From: an uncultured Spirochaetales bacterium | Lineage (GTDB): Bacteria > Spirochaetota > Spirochaetia > Sphaerochaetales > Sphaerochaetaceae | Assembly: GCA_944393005.1 (NCBI GenBank) | Contig: CALXYO010000001.1 | Location: forward strand, 372,001-436,000 | Length of the DNA: 64,000 bases | Reading direction: 5' to 3' | Shown here: one piece after another, positions 54,461-63,850 of the stretch | How positions within the stretch are numbered: the first letter of the stretch is position 1 | How the letters are laid out: each line of letters opens with the position of its first letter | Made by a program: the position numbers and the translations under genes | Notes under the pieces: model-generated | Told to the model about the DNA's origin: nothing | The model's input: only the letters and a program-made list of their open reading frames with translations | Databases searched by the model: none

Positions 54461-55450
54461 TTAAAATGGAATATCCTCATCTTCATATTTTTCAGTTAAA
54501 GGAATAGGTTCTGTTTTAAGTGTAATAAGTTCATGACAATCTTCAATTGAGATTTTAGGATTTATCATTTCATCTATAAATATACGTGGACTTAATGTAA
54601 GAGTAATCCGATTTTCATCATTGTCTTTTGTAAATACAATTTCTGATGTTGATAACTTTTCATTTAAGTGAAAGCCCATATCTAAGATAAAAGCTACTAA
54701 TCCTTGTTTACTATTAGTCAAAACAGTATAGTCTTTAATTCCAAGTAAATTACGCAAACATAATATAGGTATCATTGTGAAATGAGAGCGTCCATTTATT
54801 CTAAAATCTATTTCACTGACAACATCATCAAGGGTTTTTATTGAGTTTTCGAGACTATTAACAGATTTATCTATATTTCTGGCAGTATTCTCTTGAGAAG
54901 CTCTTGCATCATCCTGAATAAAACGCCCCAATGCTCCAGCAAGCTGTTTTTTCAATATACCAACAATATCGGAACTTAAAGAAAACGGAATAATGGGAAC
55001 AATTTTCATTTCATATAGGGTTCTCAAAAACTCAAAAATCCTTACATCGTCAACATGTGCCCATCTAATACCATTACAATTATCTTTATTTATACTATAG
55101 GTTTTATATTCAGAATCTACATTGTTATCAACAAAAATAAAAACAAGCTTTTTATTAGAAAGAGCGTATTTGATTTCACTCATAGTTATTGAAAGTGATC
55201 TATCTGCTCCTTCTTGTTTTATTTCTGATTCTGAACCAAAGCGGCCACCAATGATTCCCACTAAAATATCACATTGGGAAACTTCCATATAACAATTTTT
55301 TTCAAGACCGCTTTTATCAACATAAGGAATATCTCCTTTTTCGCTTAATACAACTTCATAACCACTATTTTCCAGATCCTCTTTTATTATAAATCTGTGC
55401 TCTTTTAAATCGTAACATGTAGAACTGATAAATATACGTGGAACTGCCAA
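54461..55450 (-). CDS. DUF4062 (TIR-like) protein
   Basis: 329 residues. N-terminal DUF4062 domain: RIFISSTCYDLKEHRFII, LENSGYEVVLSEKGD, YMEVSQCDILVGIIGGRFG, ITMSEIKYAL. DUF4062 is related to TIR-like nucleotide-binding folds and occurs in NLR-like and defence proteins, usually as the N-terminal sensor or effector. The C-terminal half is a separate, unrecognised domain after a helical linker. TTG start with GGAG 8 nt upstream. Divergent from the KAP-like gene, with a 262-nt spacer; the two may form a module. Confidence 0.7.
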   Translation of the reverse strand: MAVPRIFISSTCYDLKEHRFIIKEDLENSGYEVVLSEKGDIPYVDKSGLEKNCYMEVSQCDILVGIIGGRFGSESEIKQEGADRSLSITMSEIKYALSNKKLVFIFVDNNVDSEYKTYSINKDNCNGIRWAHVDDVRIFEFLRTLYEMKIVPIIPFSLSSDIVGILKKQLAGALGRFIQDDARASQENTARNIDKSVNSLENSIKTLDDVVSEIDFRINGRSHFTMIPILCLRNLLGIKDYTVLTNSKQGLVAFILDMGFHLNEKLSTSEIVFTKDNDENRITLTLSPRIFIDEMINPKISIEDCHELITLKTEPIPLTEKYEDEDIPF

Positions 55451-55712
55451 ATTAATTCTCCAATTTCGAACATATCTTTAAGAAAATTATACAGCAATTC
55501 TTATACACTCTCCACATATTTATTGCGATTCATCCGTGTTTTCAGTTTTTCAGTTTTTCCCTAAATACATCACAGAGGTCAGATTCATCACAGTATTATA
55601 CGAATTAACAATCATATATACACTATCAGTAAATCCCAAGCTATGACATCTAGTATATTTTTACTTAAACCTATTATCATAATAAAAAACTCAACAGGGA
55701 TTAGGAAAACTA

Positions 55713-57431
55713 ATGCACGCTTTTGAAAACGCAATAATAAGATACTTATCATTAACTAACCCAGACTATGCAATTATGCTCAACGGTTCATGGGGAATCG
55801 GTAAAACATGGTATATCAAGAATAATTTAAACTATAATGGGAAAAAGCTGACATATATATCACTCGCAAATAGTACATCCTCAGAAGAAGTAAAATCACT
55901 CATCATTGCGGAAACCATTGAGGAGTGTTTGATAACTACAAATACAAATTTGCACCAAATTTCACGAAAAGCATCAAAAAGCGATGACCTGAAAACAGGA
56001 ATCATTGGCTATTTTGCATCAAGTGTATTTGATCAAATTTTTATAAGACATATAGCCCCAAAGCTTGAAGCAGAATGCCCTCAAAGATTTTTTGTATTTG
56101 ATGACATAGAACGTTTCAACGGAGATCTTCAAATTCTCTTTGCGACAATACATGATTTAATCATAGAAAAAGGAGCACATGTCATGTATATTGCATATGA
56201 AGAAATGATAGATAAAAACAAAAATTATAAGAAAATCAAAGAAAAATATATCAGGTATACTTACACATACTCCATTATCAATAATGAAACATTAAAAAGT
56301 ATTGCAAGAAAAGTTGCAAAAGATAACAGTAATTTTAAACATCTGATGGATTATGATGAAAATCTGAATTTATTAACGTCATGGATGTTTGATACGGGCA
56401 TAACAAACCTCAGGACTTTCATGACAGCAATTGAGTGTTATGAGTATCTGCAAACCATTTTCAAAACAGAAGGAAATAAATACCGTCTTTACCTCTTTTT
56501 AACATGCCTCTTTCATGCAGATTTTTTCAAAACTCAAGAGAATTCAAATACAACATTCTTTGAACATGCAAAAAAACGAAATATAGTCCCTTTGCCCCAA
56601 GATCTCGGCAGATATACCGATAAAAATAATAGCATCAGTGAATGTAGCTTCATATCCGAATTTTATCAAAACGGCTACATAAGTAATGAAGAGAGAGCAA
56701 AAGCAATTCTTTCAACTCAATATACCGAAGGTGATGAGTTCCAGCAGGCTTTTCATAAATTCTCACCATTATTAGAAGATGATGAACTTTTTGAAACAGC
56801 TGAATATCTCATCGATGCCATAAACAAAAAGAAGTTGGAATATTCGAATGTAAAAGATTTATCTATCAAGTTTTCCAGAACAGAATCAATCTACGGCTCA
56901 GCTTTTTTCAGATTAGATTACAAAACTCCAATCATTTCTGCATTGAAAAATGATTCATATCCAGGAAAAAAATCTTACCTGCTACGGGAATACAATGAAA
57001 TGGATATGATCAGAATTATCAAAGATAATAACCATTTTATTGAAAATGTAAGGACAATCATTAATGAGGAAAGAGAAAAACTCACAAGCATTGAAGAAAA
57101 AGAGAAATTAATTTCATTAATACAAAATGAAGACAACAGCATTAAATCCATACACATGTATAATCCAGCAGATTTGTTTTCAGGTATAGTAAAATACGAT
57201 CTATTGGATCTCATCGGAACGTTGGATAAAGAAATGTTGTGTATAATTATTGATATGCAGATAGATAGAATTGAGAATTTATCTGAAGAACTTATCAATA
57301 GTTTACAGATAATCCAAACTTGGATGATAAACCACCTGAAAAACAATATGAATTTGTCTCATGGAATGAAAATCTATTATGGGAAATTAATAAAAAAACT
57401 AAATGTTAAATGTAATGTGACTACAATCTGA
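55713..57431 (+). CDS. KAP-like P-loop NTPase
   Basis: 572 residues, very AT-rich. Walker A GSWGIGKTW at about residues 24-32, Walker B RFFVFDDIERF near residue 130, and an arginine/Asp-rich sensor region after it, as in KAP-type STAND NTPases. The C-terminal 300 residues are helical without a recognised domain. No transmembrane segment of the kind found in animal KAP proteins. Probably a defence NTPase with the neighbouring DUF4062 protein or alone. Confidence 0.65.
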   Translation: MHAFENAIIRYLSLTNPDYAIMLNGSWGIGKTWYIKNNLNYNGKKLTYISLANSTSSEEVKSLIIAETIEECLITTNTNLHQISRKASKSDDLKTGIIGYFASSVFDQIFIRHIAPKLEAECPQRFFVFDDIERFNGDLQILFATIHDLIIEKGAHVMYIAYEEMIDKNKNYKKIKEKYIRYTYTYSIINNETLKSIARKVAKDNSNFKHLMDYDENLNLLTSWMFDTGITNLRTFMTAIECYEYLQTIFKTEGNKYRLYLFLTCLFHADFFKTQENSNTTFFEHAKKRNIVPLPQDLGRYTDKNNSISECSFISEFYQNGYISNEERAKAILSTQYTEGDEFQQAFHKFSPLLEDDELFETAEYLIDAINKKKLEYSNVKDLSIKFSRTESIYGSAFFRLDYKTPIISALKNDSYPGKKSYLLREYNEMDMIRIIKDNNHFIENVRTIINEEREKLTSIEEKEKLISLIQNEDNSIKSIHMYNPADLFSGIVKYDLLDLIGTLDKEMLCIIIDMQIDRIENLSEELINSLQIIQTWMINHLKNNMNLSHGMKIYYGKLIKKLNVKCNVTTI

Positions 57432-57651
57432 TGACAACTGTCTGCTTACCATATTCTTCACTTCCTGATTTTTCCAACTTGCCTTTGTGAGAAAAAGGAA
57501 CAACTGTAAAAGTGTGACAAAGGTTTTGCCGGTTGTATAACATTCTGGGACATGATACATTCTCATCTCTTTTTCCTCTGCTTCTTGCAAATTCACTGAT
57601 CTCGATTCAATTGAAACAGTTCCAGAGGTATAATACAATGCTAAACTATTC
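57432..57651. other. Non-coding segment after the KAP-like gene
   Basis: About 220 nt with no supported gene or structure before the IS30-like remnant. Confidence 0.4.
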
Positions 57652-57830
57652 TACACCCATCCCTATTCAAGTTTCGAGAAAGGTGCATGTGAGAAAAACC
57701 ACGTTCTCATTCGTTACATCATTTCCAAAGGTTGTGAGCTGAAATTGTCTCAGACTCAGGCACGGCTGATGATGAGTTACATCAACAGCCTGCCTCGTAA
57801 AAGCCTTGACGGCAACTTGGCGGACAGCAA
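57652..57830 (+). pseudogene. IS30-family transposase C-terminal remnant
   Basis: In-frame translation reads YTHPYSSFEKGACEKNHVLI, continues RYIISKGCELKLSQTQARLM and INSLPRKSLDG. This matches the HPYSSWxRGxNEN...LIRxxxPKG and PRK end of IS30-type transposases, but the N-terminal two thirds and the normal C-terminus are missing. Confidence 0.6.
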
Positions 57831-57899
57831 AAACAGAGATATAAACTTCCTGATTAACGGCTTTTTGAGAAGCCGAAACTTTTATCAGGAGGTCGACAT

Positions 57900-58643
57900 A
57901 TGGTCAATTAAAAGAAAGTGCTTTTTCTGAAGTACGAACAAGGAAAGAGCACAAGGGAGATTGCCGTCATCCACAAATGTGGGAAGACGACAATCGCGGA
58001 ATTCCTCTCACGTTTCGAGGCATGTGACATGAATGTACTGTCATATCCTTTGGCTGAGGAAGTCACGAATGAGCGGATTAGGTTTCAAGCAAAATATTTC
58101 GAAAATGACAGAAATTATAAAGCAATCTTAGATTCATTTAAGAAAACAGTAAGATATTATTCAAATAAAATTGATCGGCTGATTCTATATTGCAATATGG
58201 ACTTATCTCTCACAAGTAAGCCTGTTATAAATGCAGAAAAGCTCCTTTCTGACAATAATATCAATCTGGAAATTGTGACAAACAAAGCAATTCTTGATCT
58301 GGTAAAAGAGTATCCGTATCTCGGGGAATATTATTTTTCAACACATACAATCTCAAACAAGAAATTAAATGAAAACAACCGACACAGAATAAATGAATTA
58401 AGAGAACGGTTCAATCAAGATTTCAGTATTGATACTGCATCTTCAAATAAGCTTTCCTTATTCACAATTGACCATAAAGCAATTGAATTAATCAACAAAA
58501 AGAAATCTGATCTTATAAACGAAATTAAATCATTACAATGGGAATATGACTCTCGGTTTCATAATTACACTACACTCCGCAAGCAAGCTGTTGCAGAACT
58601 TCCTGATATTGAATTTTCAACAATTGAAGATTCATTCAGCTGA
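57900..58643 (+). pseudogene. Chimeric remnant: IS21 IstA head joined to endonuclease-like tail
   Basis: ATG at 57900 with a good RBS (TCAGGAGG) reads MVN, a TAA stop, then KKVLFLKYEQGKSTREIAVI and KTTIAEFLSRFEACDMN: the N-terminal HTH of an IstA-type transposase with a nonsense codon at position 4. From about 58075 the frame changes character to RFQAKYFENDRNYK, DRLILYCNMDL and YPYLGEYYFSTHTIS, which I read as the C-terminal part of a PD-(D/E)XK/Mrr-like nuclease domain (QAKYF motif) of a defence protein. The remaining frame starts at GTG 57918. The fusion is in frame but is most likely debris. Confidence 0.6.
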
Positions 58644-58944
58644 TATAATCAAATACACAAAAAAATTAAGATGTCCTTAGCTGAGAAGTAAAAGCGATGC
58701 TAATCTTTTGGTGACGGCCAGAAGAGGCTGAAGCAAGCCAAGTTTTTTTTTGTGATGGAGTACAGGCTATCTGTATCTACCTCTTGAAAAAAATGGGCAG
58801 CTTCAGTTCATCGATTACTTATTCAGGGGGACTGGTCAGCGGCAAATCCGCAGGCCAGAGCCCAATAATAAAATTGAAGGAGCGTTGCTCACTTCCACGA
58901 TGAATGGATCGTTTCTTTCTTGGCTGAATACAATCTAAGGAGGC
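58644..58944 (+). ncRNA. Left non-coding end of the IS110 element, candidate bridge RNA region
   Basis: About 300 nt without a gene. It holds a structured stem, CTGGTC-A-GCGG-CAAAT-CCGC-A-GGCCAG (58832-58858), several short inverted repeats, and the 10-mer GCAGCTTCAG (58797-58806), which recurs after the transposase (60119-60128). IS110-group elements carry a bridge RNA in this position. The RNA and its boundaries are inferred. Confidence 0.4.
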
Positions 58945-60128
58945 ATGTCCATGAAAGGAGTGCCAAAAGACATCGGAATGTTCAATCGCATCATTGGATT
59001 GGATCTCGCAAAGAAGACCTTCAAAGGATGCATTCTCACAGAGGAGAAGAATTTTGAGGACAGAAAGATCATCACAGGGAAGATGAATCCTGAAGGGAGG
59101 ATGCACTTCATCACAGAAATGACGAAAACCGGAGATCTGAGTGCCATGGAAGGCGGAACATCATCCTTCAATTTCGCAAGGGAGATCATGTGGTATTCAC
59201 CTGCAGCAGTCGTTGTCCTGAATCCGGGCAAGCTGCATAAGGCGTTTGAAGCCCAGATCAAGACAGACAGGCTTGATGCAGTGAGAATCGCCCATTATGT
59301 GAGGGACACTAAGGAATCGTCATGGTGTACAGTGGAAGTCCCAACGCAAGAAGAATCGGAGTTGAGAGCAATAATCAATTCATACAATCTAGCCAAGAAA
59401 GACAGGACCATGAATATCAACAAGCTCCATGCTACATTCAATCAGAACGGCATCCCGTTCCTGAAGAAGTCGGATCTCCAGAAAAATTCAGGCAGGATTG
59501 AGAATATTGCAAAGTATCTCAAAGGTCTGGCTGAGAATGATGCCTGTCTGGTAGAAGCAAGAATAACGCTTATAGAAAACCAGCTCGAAGATTATGTCGG
59601 CATGATGCGTCAGGCTCTTATGAGGCATCCCGAAATATCCCTTGTCTGGTTGTCACTTTCTGGAATAAGGACAATTGTCGCCGCCTCTCTTCTTGCATAC
59701 CTTGGAGACGGAAGCCGCTTCTACTCTGCTTCACAGCTCAGGAACTACGTTGGCCTTGTTCCGATGGTCCAGCAGTCCGGTGACTACATCTTTCAGGGGA
59801 ATGTTTCATGGCGGGGATGCAAGCCTGTCAGAAAGAACATAATACAAGGTGCGTGGAGTATTGAATCCCTCAAGGACAACTGTCCTCTGAAGAACGAATG
59901 GAATGCTCTTTCATCAAGACATAAGAAGAAATCTACAATAGCTGTACATGTAGCCAACAAGATGATTTCTATAGGATGGACTCTCCTGAAGAAGAAAGAA
60001 CTTTATAAAGGATTCGGTGATTACAGCAGACTGAAAAGAAAACTGAAAGAAGAAAAACTGAGTGCTATCGACACCAGCATGTTTCCCGAACTGAGCAGAT
60101 AGCACCACCTGAATACTAGCAGCTTCAG
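58797..60128 (+). mobile_element. IS110-family insertion sequence (approximate limits)
   Basis: Limits set by the repeated 10-mer GCAGCTTCAG on both sides of the transposase, which gives an element of 1.3 kb, the usual size. These limits are tentative. The element contains an intact transposase and a left non-coding end with stem-loops; there are no terminal inverted repeats, as expected of IS110. Confidence 0.5.
58951..60102 (+). CDS. IS110-family transposase
   Basis: 383 residues. N-terminal DEDD RuvC-like domain begins IIGLDLAKKTFKGCI, then acidic EGGTSSFNFAR and KTDRLDAVRIAHYVRDT; the C-terminal Transposase_20 region has LSLSGIRTIVAASLLAYLGD, ASQLRNYVGLVP and the Ser-carrying SGDYIFQGNVSWRG. 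Apparently intact. Start at the ATG 58951, 7 nt after TAAGGAGG, rather than 58945. Inserted between the chimeric remnant and the ISL3 remnant. Confidence 0.88.
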   Translation: MKGVPKDIGMFNRIIGLDLAKKTFKGCILTEEKNFEDRKIITGKMNPEGRMHFITEMTKTGDLSAMEGGTSSFNFAREIMWYSPAAVVVLNPGKLHKAFEAQIKTDRLDAVRIAHYVRDTKESSWCTVEVPTQEESELRAIINSYNLAKKDRTMNINKLHATFNQNGIPFLKKSDLQKNSGRIENIAKYLKGLAENDACLVEARITLIENQLEDYVGMMRQALMRHPEISLVWLSLSGIRTIVAASLLAYLGDGSRFYSASQLRNYVGLVPMVQQSGDYIFQGNVSWRGCKPVRKNIIQGAWSIESLKDNCPLKNEWNALSSRHKKKSTIAVHVANKMISIGWTLLKKKELYKGFGDYSRLKRKLKEEKLSAIDTSMFPELSR

Positions 60129-60277
60129 GATAGCCCTCATCTGTTCTTTAAACAACCCTCATTTTCATGCAGGGCTATTTCTTCTTGTCTTTTTGTTGCT
60201 ATTTTTCTTGCCTGTTTCCTATCCATTTGCATTTTTAATCCATAGATTCTTAACATTTTCCAAGCAATTTGAAGTTT
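60129..60277. other. Non-coding stretch right of the IS110 transposase
   Basis: Contains the inverted repeat ATAGCCCT / AGGGCTAT (60130-60137 and 60171-60178) followed by a T-rich tail, a possible terminator for the transposase. Otherwise nothing recognisable. Confidence 0.4.
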
Positions 60278-60468
60278 ATGCTTGACAGCTTCGGACAAAT
60301 AAAAAAATACCTTGTCTCAAGAAAGACCAACGCAATTCCTGAAGGTTTCAACTCAAAGATAAGCATCATTAAGAACAGAGCCAGAGGGTTAAAAAAATGG
60401 AGAACTTCAAAAATATGATATTCTTCGGCATGGGAGGATTTTCCTTCCCCTTCCTGCCAATTATGTAA
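60278..60468 (+). pseudogene. ISL3-family transposase C-terminal remnant, frameshifted
   Basis: Frame 1 reads FGQIKKYLVSRKTNAIPEGF and NSKISIIKNRARGLKKWRTS and stops at 60416; the next frame continues MENFKNMIFFGMGGFSFPFL and ends at 60468. Joined at the A7 run near 60391, the two match the C-terminal EGxNxKIKxIKRxARGxxNxxNF of ISL3 transposases. Only this end survives. Confidence 0.6.
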
Positions 60469-60638
60469 GTCTACCCACTACAAACAGCGAAAAACCTTCT
60501 ATCTATTTATTTTTCGCTTACCCTGTTTTCGTAGTAAATACAATGGGTACATGCATCTTTACTGTATCATATGCAGCTTTCGGTTTAACCTTCTTCCACA
60601 CCTCAAGCTCTGTCTGTATATTTCTTAATGCTGTTAAA
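60469..60638. other. Non-coding segment before the receiver-HEPN gene stop
   Basis: About 170 nt with no gene found; probable 3' debris of the ISL3 element. Confidence 0.4.
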
Positions 60639-61568
60639 TCATCTTAAAACTATTTTTTCTATTTCTTGAATCTTTGCATCTACCTCACGTATGTTTTTCC
60701 TAAGTTGCTTATGTAAATTTGAATCAATTAAAATATTTTTCCCTGAAACTTTTATTGCTTTATCTTTGGAAAAATCAACATGTCCCAATTTATTTCTATA
60801 TACATTTATTTTATTAAGATAAAAGTCTTTAAAAGATTTAAATCCTTCAATTCTCTTCAATTTACTTTTGCTCATCAATATTTTAAAAATGTCATTCAGA
60901 ATATCCAAGCGATCTGATGTAGATAAAAAAAAGTTTTTTGTTGAATTAGCATATTTTAGCACATCATCAGTTTCAGCCATTTTGATAATATGTCTTTCTA
61001 AATGGTCTTGTTTAGATTTTGAAATTCCTTCTATTCTTTTCACAATTTCTTTTTTTTCTTCACTAGTTGCATTTTCCCAAAATACATTAAGAATCTTCTG
61101 AATTCTCATCTCAAAATCACTCGTATAATCTAAAACAAATCCACGCAAAAAAACAATATCTTCAGAACGTTTAATGATTTTATTTACCAATCTCTCAAGC
61201 TTATCATTAAACACATTATTCTGACGCTTAGCTAAATAAACACCATCAATTTGCGGTATACTAGTTTTAATTTCAGATATCATACCATCATAATCAGATG
61301 AATAAAATAGTATATCAGTTATGACCTTATTATCACGTATCTTACTTGCAATATCTATACCTGAGATATTTCTAGCCAACTTAAAATCCATTAATATCAA
61401 GTCATAATTATTACTCAATATTTCTTCAAAATTAAATGCATCATCAGAAAAATGAGTAACATCAGATTTTAGATTATGATTTTCTAAAATATAATCTAAA
61501 AAATTTTTTTCTAATTCCAACCAATCTGGACTATCTTCAAACCATAAAACTTTAAATAAAATATTCAT
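60639..61568 (-). CDS. Receiver-domain protein with C-terminal HEPN-like motif
   Basis: 309 residues. Residues 1-130: CheY-like receiver with acidic pair Glu11/Asp12, phospho-acceptor Asp61 in LILMDFKLAR, Ser/Thr-type switch at FYSSDYDG and Lys114 in YLAKRQ. Residues about 140-309: helical, ending with VYRNKLGHVDF, where Arg258-x4-His263 matches the R-x4-6-H signature of HEPN ribonucleases; no DNA-binding output domain is present. It starts inside the end of the GHKL gene (4-nt overlap), so the two are coupled. Likely effector controlled by phosphorylation. Very AT-rich. Confidence 0.7.
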   Translation of the reverse strand: MNILFKVLWFEDSPDWLELEKNFLDYILENHNLKSDVTHFSDDAFNFEEILSNNYDLILMDFKLARNISGIDIASKIRDNKVITDILFYSSDYDGMISEIKTSIPQIDGVYLAKRQNNVFNDKLERLVNKIIKRSEDIVFLRGFVLDYTSDFEMRIQKILNVFWENATSEEKKEIVKRIEGISKSKQDHLERHIIKMAETDDVLKYANSTKNFFLSTSDRLDILNDIFKILMSKSKLKRIEGFKSFKDFYLNKINVYRNKLGHVDFSKDKAIKVSGKNILIDSNLHKQLRKNIREVDAKIQEIEKIVLR

Positions 61569-63850
61569 TTTTGAAATCTTAGAATAATCTTAAATCCTTT
61601 TTTGTATTTAGTATCAATTTCAACAATCCCTTTCATTTCAGTCATTAGGTTCTTAACTTGATATAGGCCTATACCAAAACCCTTGTTAATTCTGTTCATA
61701 GAAAACCCTAATTCAAACAATGAATCTGTGTCAACATTATTCGGTAAACCTACACCATTATCGGTAAATGAAACTTCCACATATTTTTTATTTTCGCAAA
61801 AAGAAATCGAGATAATTGTGGCACCAGCTTTCACTGAATTACTTCCCAAATTATCAATTATAATGCCAATTGAAGCAGGATCAAAATTACAAATAGAAGA
61901 AAAATGACTAGGCTCAATTTTGCATTTTAATCCCTCTATTTCAAATCGTTCAACATATTGCTGTATAAAATCATAAAGACTAGCTTTATTTATATTTTTT
62001 AGTGCTTGATTACCATGAATTGCTAAATCTGCTATTTTATTTGCCTTTTCATTCGCTTGATTGATTTTTTCAACCATTAAGAATAACGATTCTCTTTCAT
62101 CAAAACTTATAGACAACAACTTGCTTATTAGCAAATTTATGTAACCTCTAGAAGCATCTGTTAAAGTATATATAGAATGGAATCCATTAAGGAAGTTTGA
62201 AACTGAAATACTTTTGCTTGCAATTTGTTTCAGAAAAAAAATTTGTTTTTCTCTCGCTTGATTTTCTTTTTTTGCAGAAATCAACGCCTTTTCATTTTTT
62301 TCATTTTCTTCTTCCAAACTAATATTATGCATGATTATGGATTCAGTTCTTTGTTTTAATGTTTTTGCTAAATTTGCTAATTCTTGATCTTGAGCATTTT
62401 CTGCAACCATATCTAATTTTTTTATAGATGAAGATATATCATCTTCATCATTTTTTTTAGGAAGAATATCAGAATTATAGTCAAAACTAATTACATCATT
62501 AACATTTGTATTTGGAATAAACTGCGAAATTATTTCTTGCCCTATTTCATTTGGCAAAATTGTATGTTCTGGATCAGCTTTTAGAGGTTCTCCCCAATTT
62601 ATTAGTGTAACAACATACTTTTCTAATGGTCTCAAAACTTTCTCAACAAAAAAATTCGATAAAGCTTCAACTGCAGAATTTTGAATAAAGCCATGAGCAC
62701 GACTTGTGGTCTCTATAAATAAATTATTATCACCTTTTATAGATATTCTCCCCATAATTTCACGTGTTCCTAAATACCTTTTCCAACCTTGCGCTTTACG
62801 TTGATCTATGCCAAAAAAATCTTGGCCAGGTTCACCATATGGATTTATTCTAAATCCATTTTTGTAAATAAAAACAGAACCATAGTTTTTAGGTTGAACC
62901 CCGCCCATTTGGCGTGTAAAACTAGCTTTTGCATTCTGATTTAAATAATAAACAATTATAGAAATATTATGTAAAATAGCATAATCTCTATTTTTTTCCA
63001 CAACAGAAAAAATGTACTCTCCACGGTCTACAAGTTTTGTCTTAATAGACATACCATCTTCCGAAATACTAACTTCTATGCTTGTTGTCTTTATATTTAG
63101 CTTTTCAAATATATCATTATAAATAATACCATTAACAGTATCACGAAAAGGATTTATTTCAGATTTCTTTAATACATTGTTATCATTATCTCGCTCACTT
63201 GGAACATGAAGTTCTATACTAAAAGGTAACAAACTATTATTTGAATCAGGACTAATAAGCTTCATCAATGAACGTTTAAGCCTTAGTAAATCCGCTCTTG
63301 TCCATTCTTCACGCAAATTCTCTACAATTAAAGTAGTTCCACTTTGATAATCCGATGGAAGTTTTTTTTCAATATTATATTTTACTGGAATATCTATAAA
63401 CTCACGGCTATCATCTAATTCAAAATCATCCCAATTAACAATAATCTCATTTGCAAATTCGTCGGATTTTGTTTTACTTATTAATTTTAATAACGATCCT
63501 AAACTATCACAAGAAAAACGCCCAACACCTTTAGCTCCAGCCAGCTCTCGTTTAAACATACTAGAATATAAAGTTCTATCTCGTTTGATTTTTTTCTTTT
63601 CAGAATATGCTACAAATAGCCATTTCTGAACTATATCATAGTATGTCATTCCTGATCCGTTGTCAGATATTATAATTTGATTATAAAAGTTACCATTTTT
63701 TAAAAATGATATATCTACTTTTGTTGCATACGCATCATACGAATTTTTTACTAATTCAAATATTGCAATATATTTATCACTTATTAGATCTCTTCCAATT
63801 AAGTTTTTTAAACCGGAACTAACTCTAAAAGTTAAAACATTTTGTTTCAT
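61565..63850 (-). CDS. Double GHKL protein: MORC/MutL-like ATPase plus histidine kinase
   Basis: 761 residues. The N-terminal GHKL ATPase (residues about 1-180) has IFELVKNSYDAY, ISDNGSGM and ELAGAKGVGRFSCDS, the plan of MORC/Hsp90-type ATPases. A middle coiled, Lys/Glu-rich region follows, then a DHp-like segment (LNGFHSIYTLT with a possible phospho-His) and a second GHKL domain: LGSNSVKAGA, DNGVGLP, LFELGFSMNRINKGFGIGL. Start at 63850, following GGAGG; the frame to 63877 overlaps the methyltransferase stop. Coupled to the receiver-HEPN gene and to the methyltransferase upstream. Confidence 0.72.
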   Translation of the reverse strand: MKQNVLTFRVSSGLKNLIGRDLISDKYIAIFELVKNSYDAYATKVDISFLKNGNFYNQIIISDNGSGMTYYDIVQKWLFVAYSEKKKIKRDRTLYSSMFKRELAGAKGVGRFSCDSLGSLLKLISKTKSDEFANEIIVNWDDFELDDSREFIDIPVKYNIEKKLPSDYQSGTTLIVENLREEWTRADLLRLKRSLMKLISPDSNNSLLPFSIELHVPSERDNDNNVLKKSEINPFRDTVNGIIYNDIFEKLNIKTTSIEVSISEDGMSIKTKLVDRGEYIFSVVEKNRDYAILHNISIIVYYLNQNAKASFTRQMGGVQPKNYGSVFIYKNGFRINPYGEPGQDFFGIDQRKAQGWKRYLGTREIMGRISIKGDNNLFIETTSRAHGFIQNSAVEALSNFFVEKVLRPLEKYVVTLINWGEPLKADPEHTILPNEIGQEIISQFIPNTNVNDVISFDYNSDILPKKNDEDDISSSIKKLDMVAENAQDQELANLAKTLKQRTESIIMHNISLEEENEKNEKALISAKKENQAREKQIFFLKQIASKSISVSNFLNGFHSIYTLTDASRGYINLLISKLLSISFDERESLFLMVEKINQANEKANKIADLAIHGNQALKNINKASLYDFIQQYVERFEIEGLKCKIEPSHFSSICNFDPASIGIIIDNLGSNSVKAGATIISISFCENKKYVEVSFTDNGVGLPNNVDTDSLFELGFSMNRINKGFGIGLYQVKNLMTEMKGIVEIDTKYKKGFKIILRFQK

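Noticed and set aside
57399..57638. Minus-strand frame of about 79 residues after the KAP-like gene
   Set aside because: No RBS or homology; overlaps the end of the KAP-like gene on the opposite strand.
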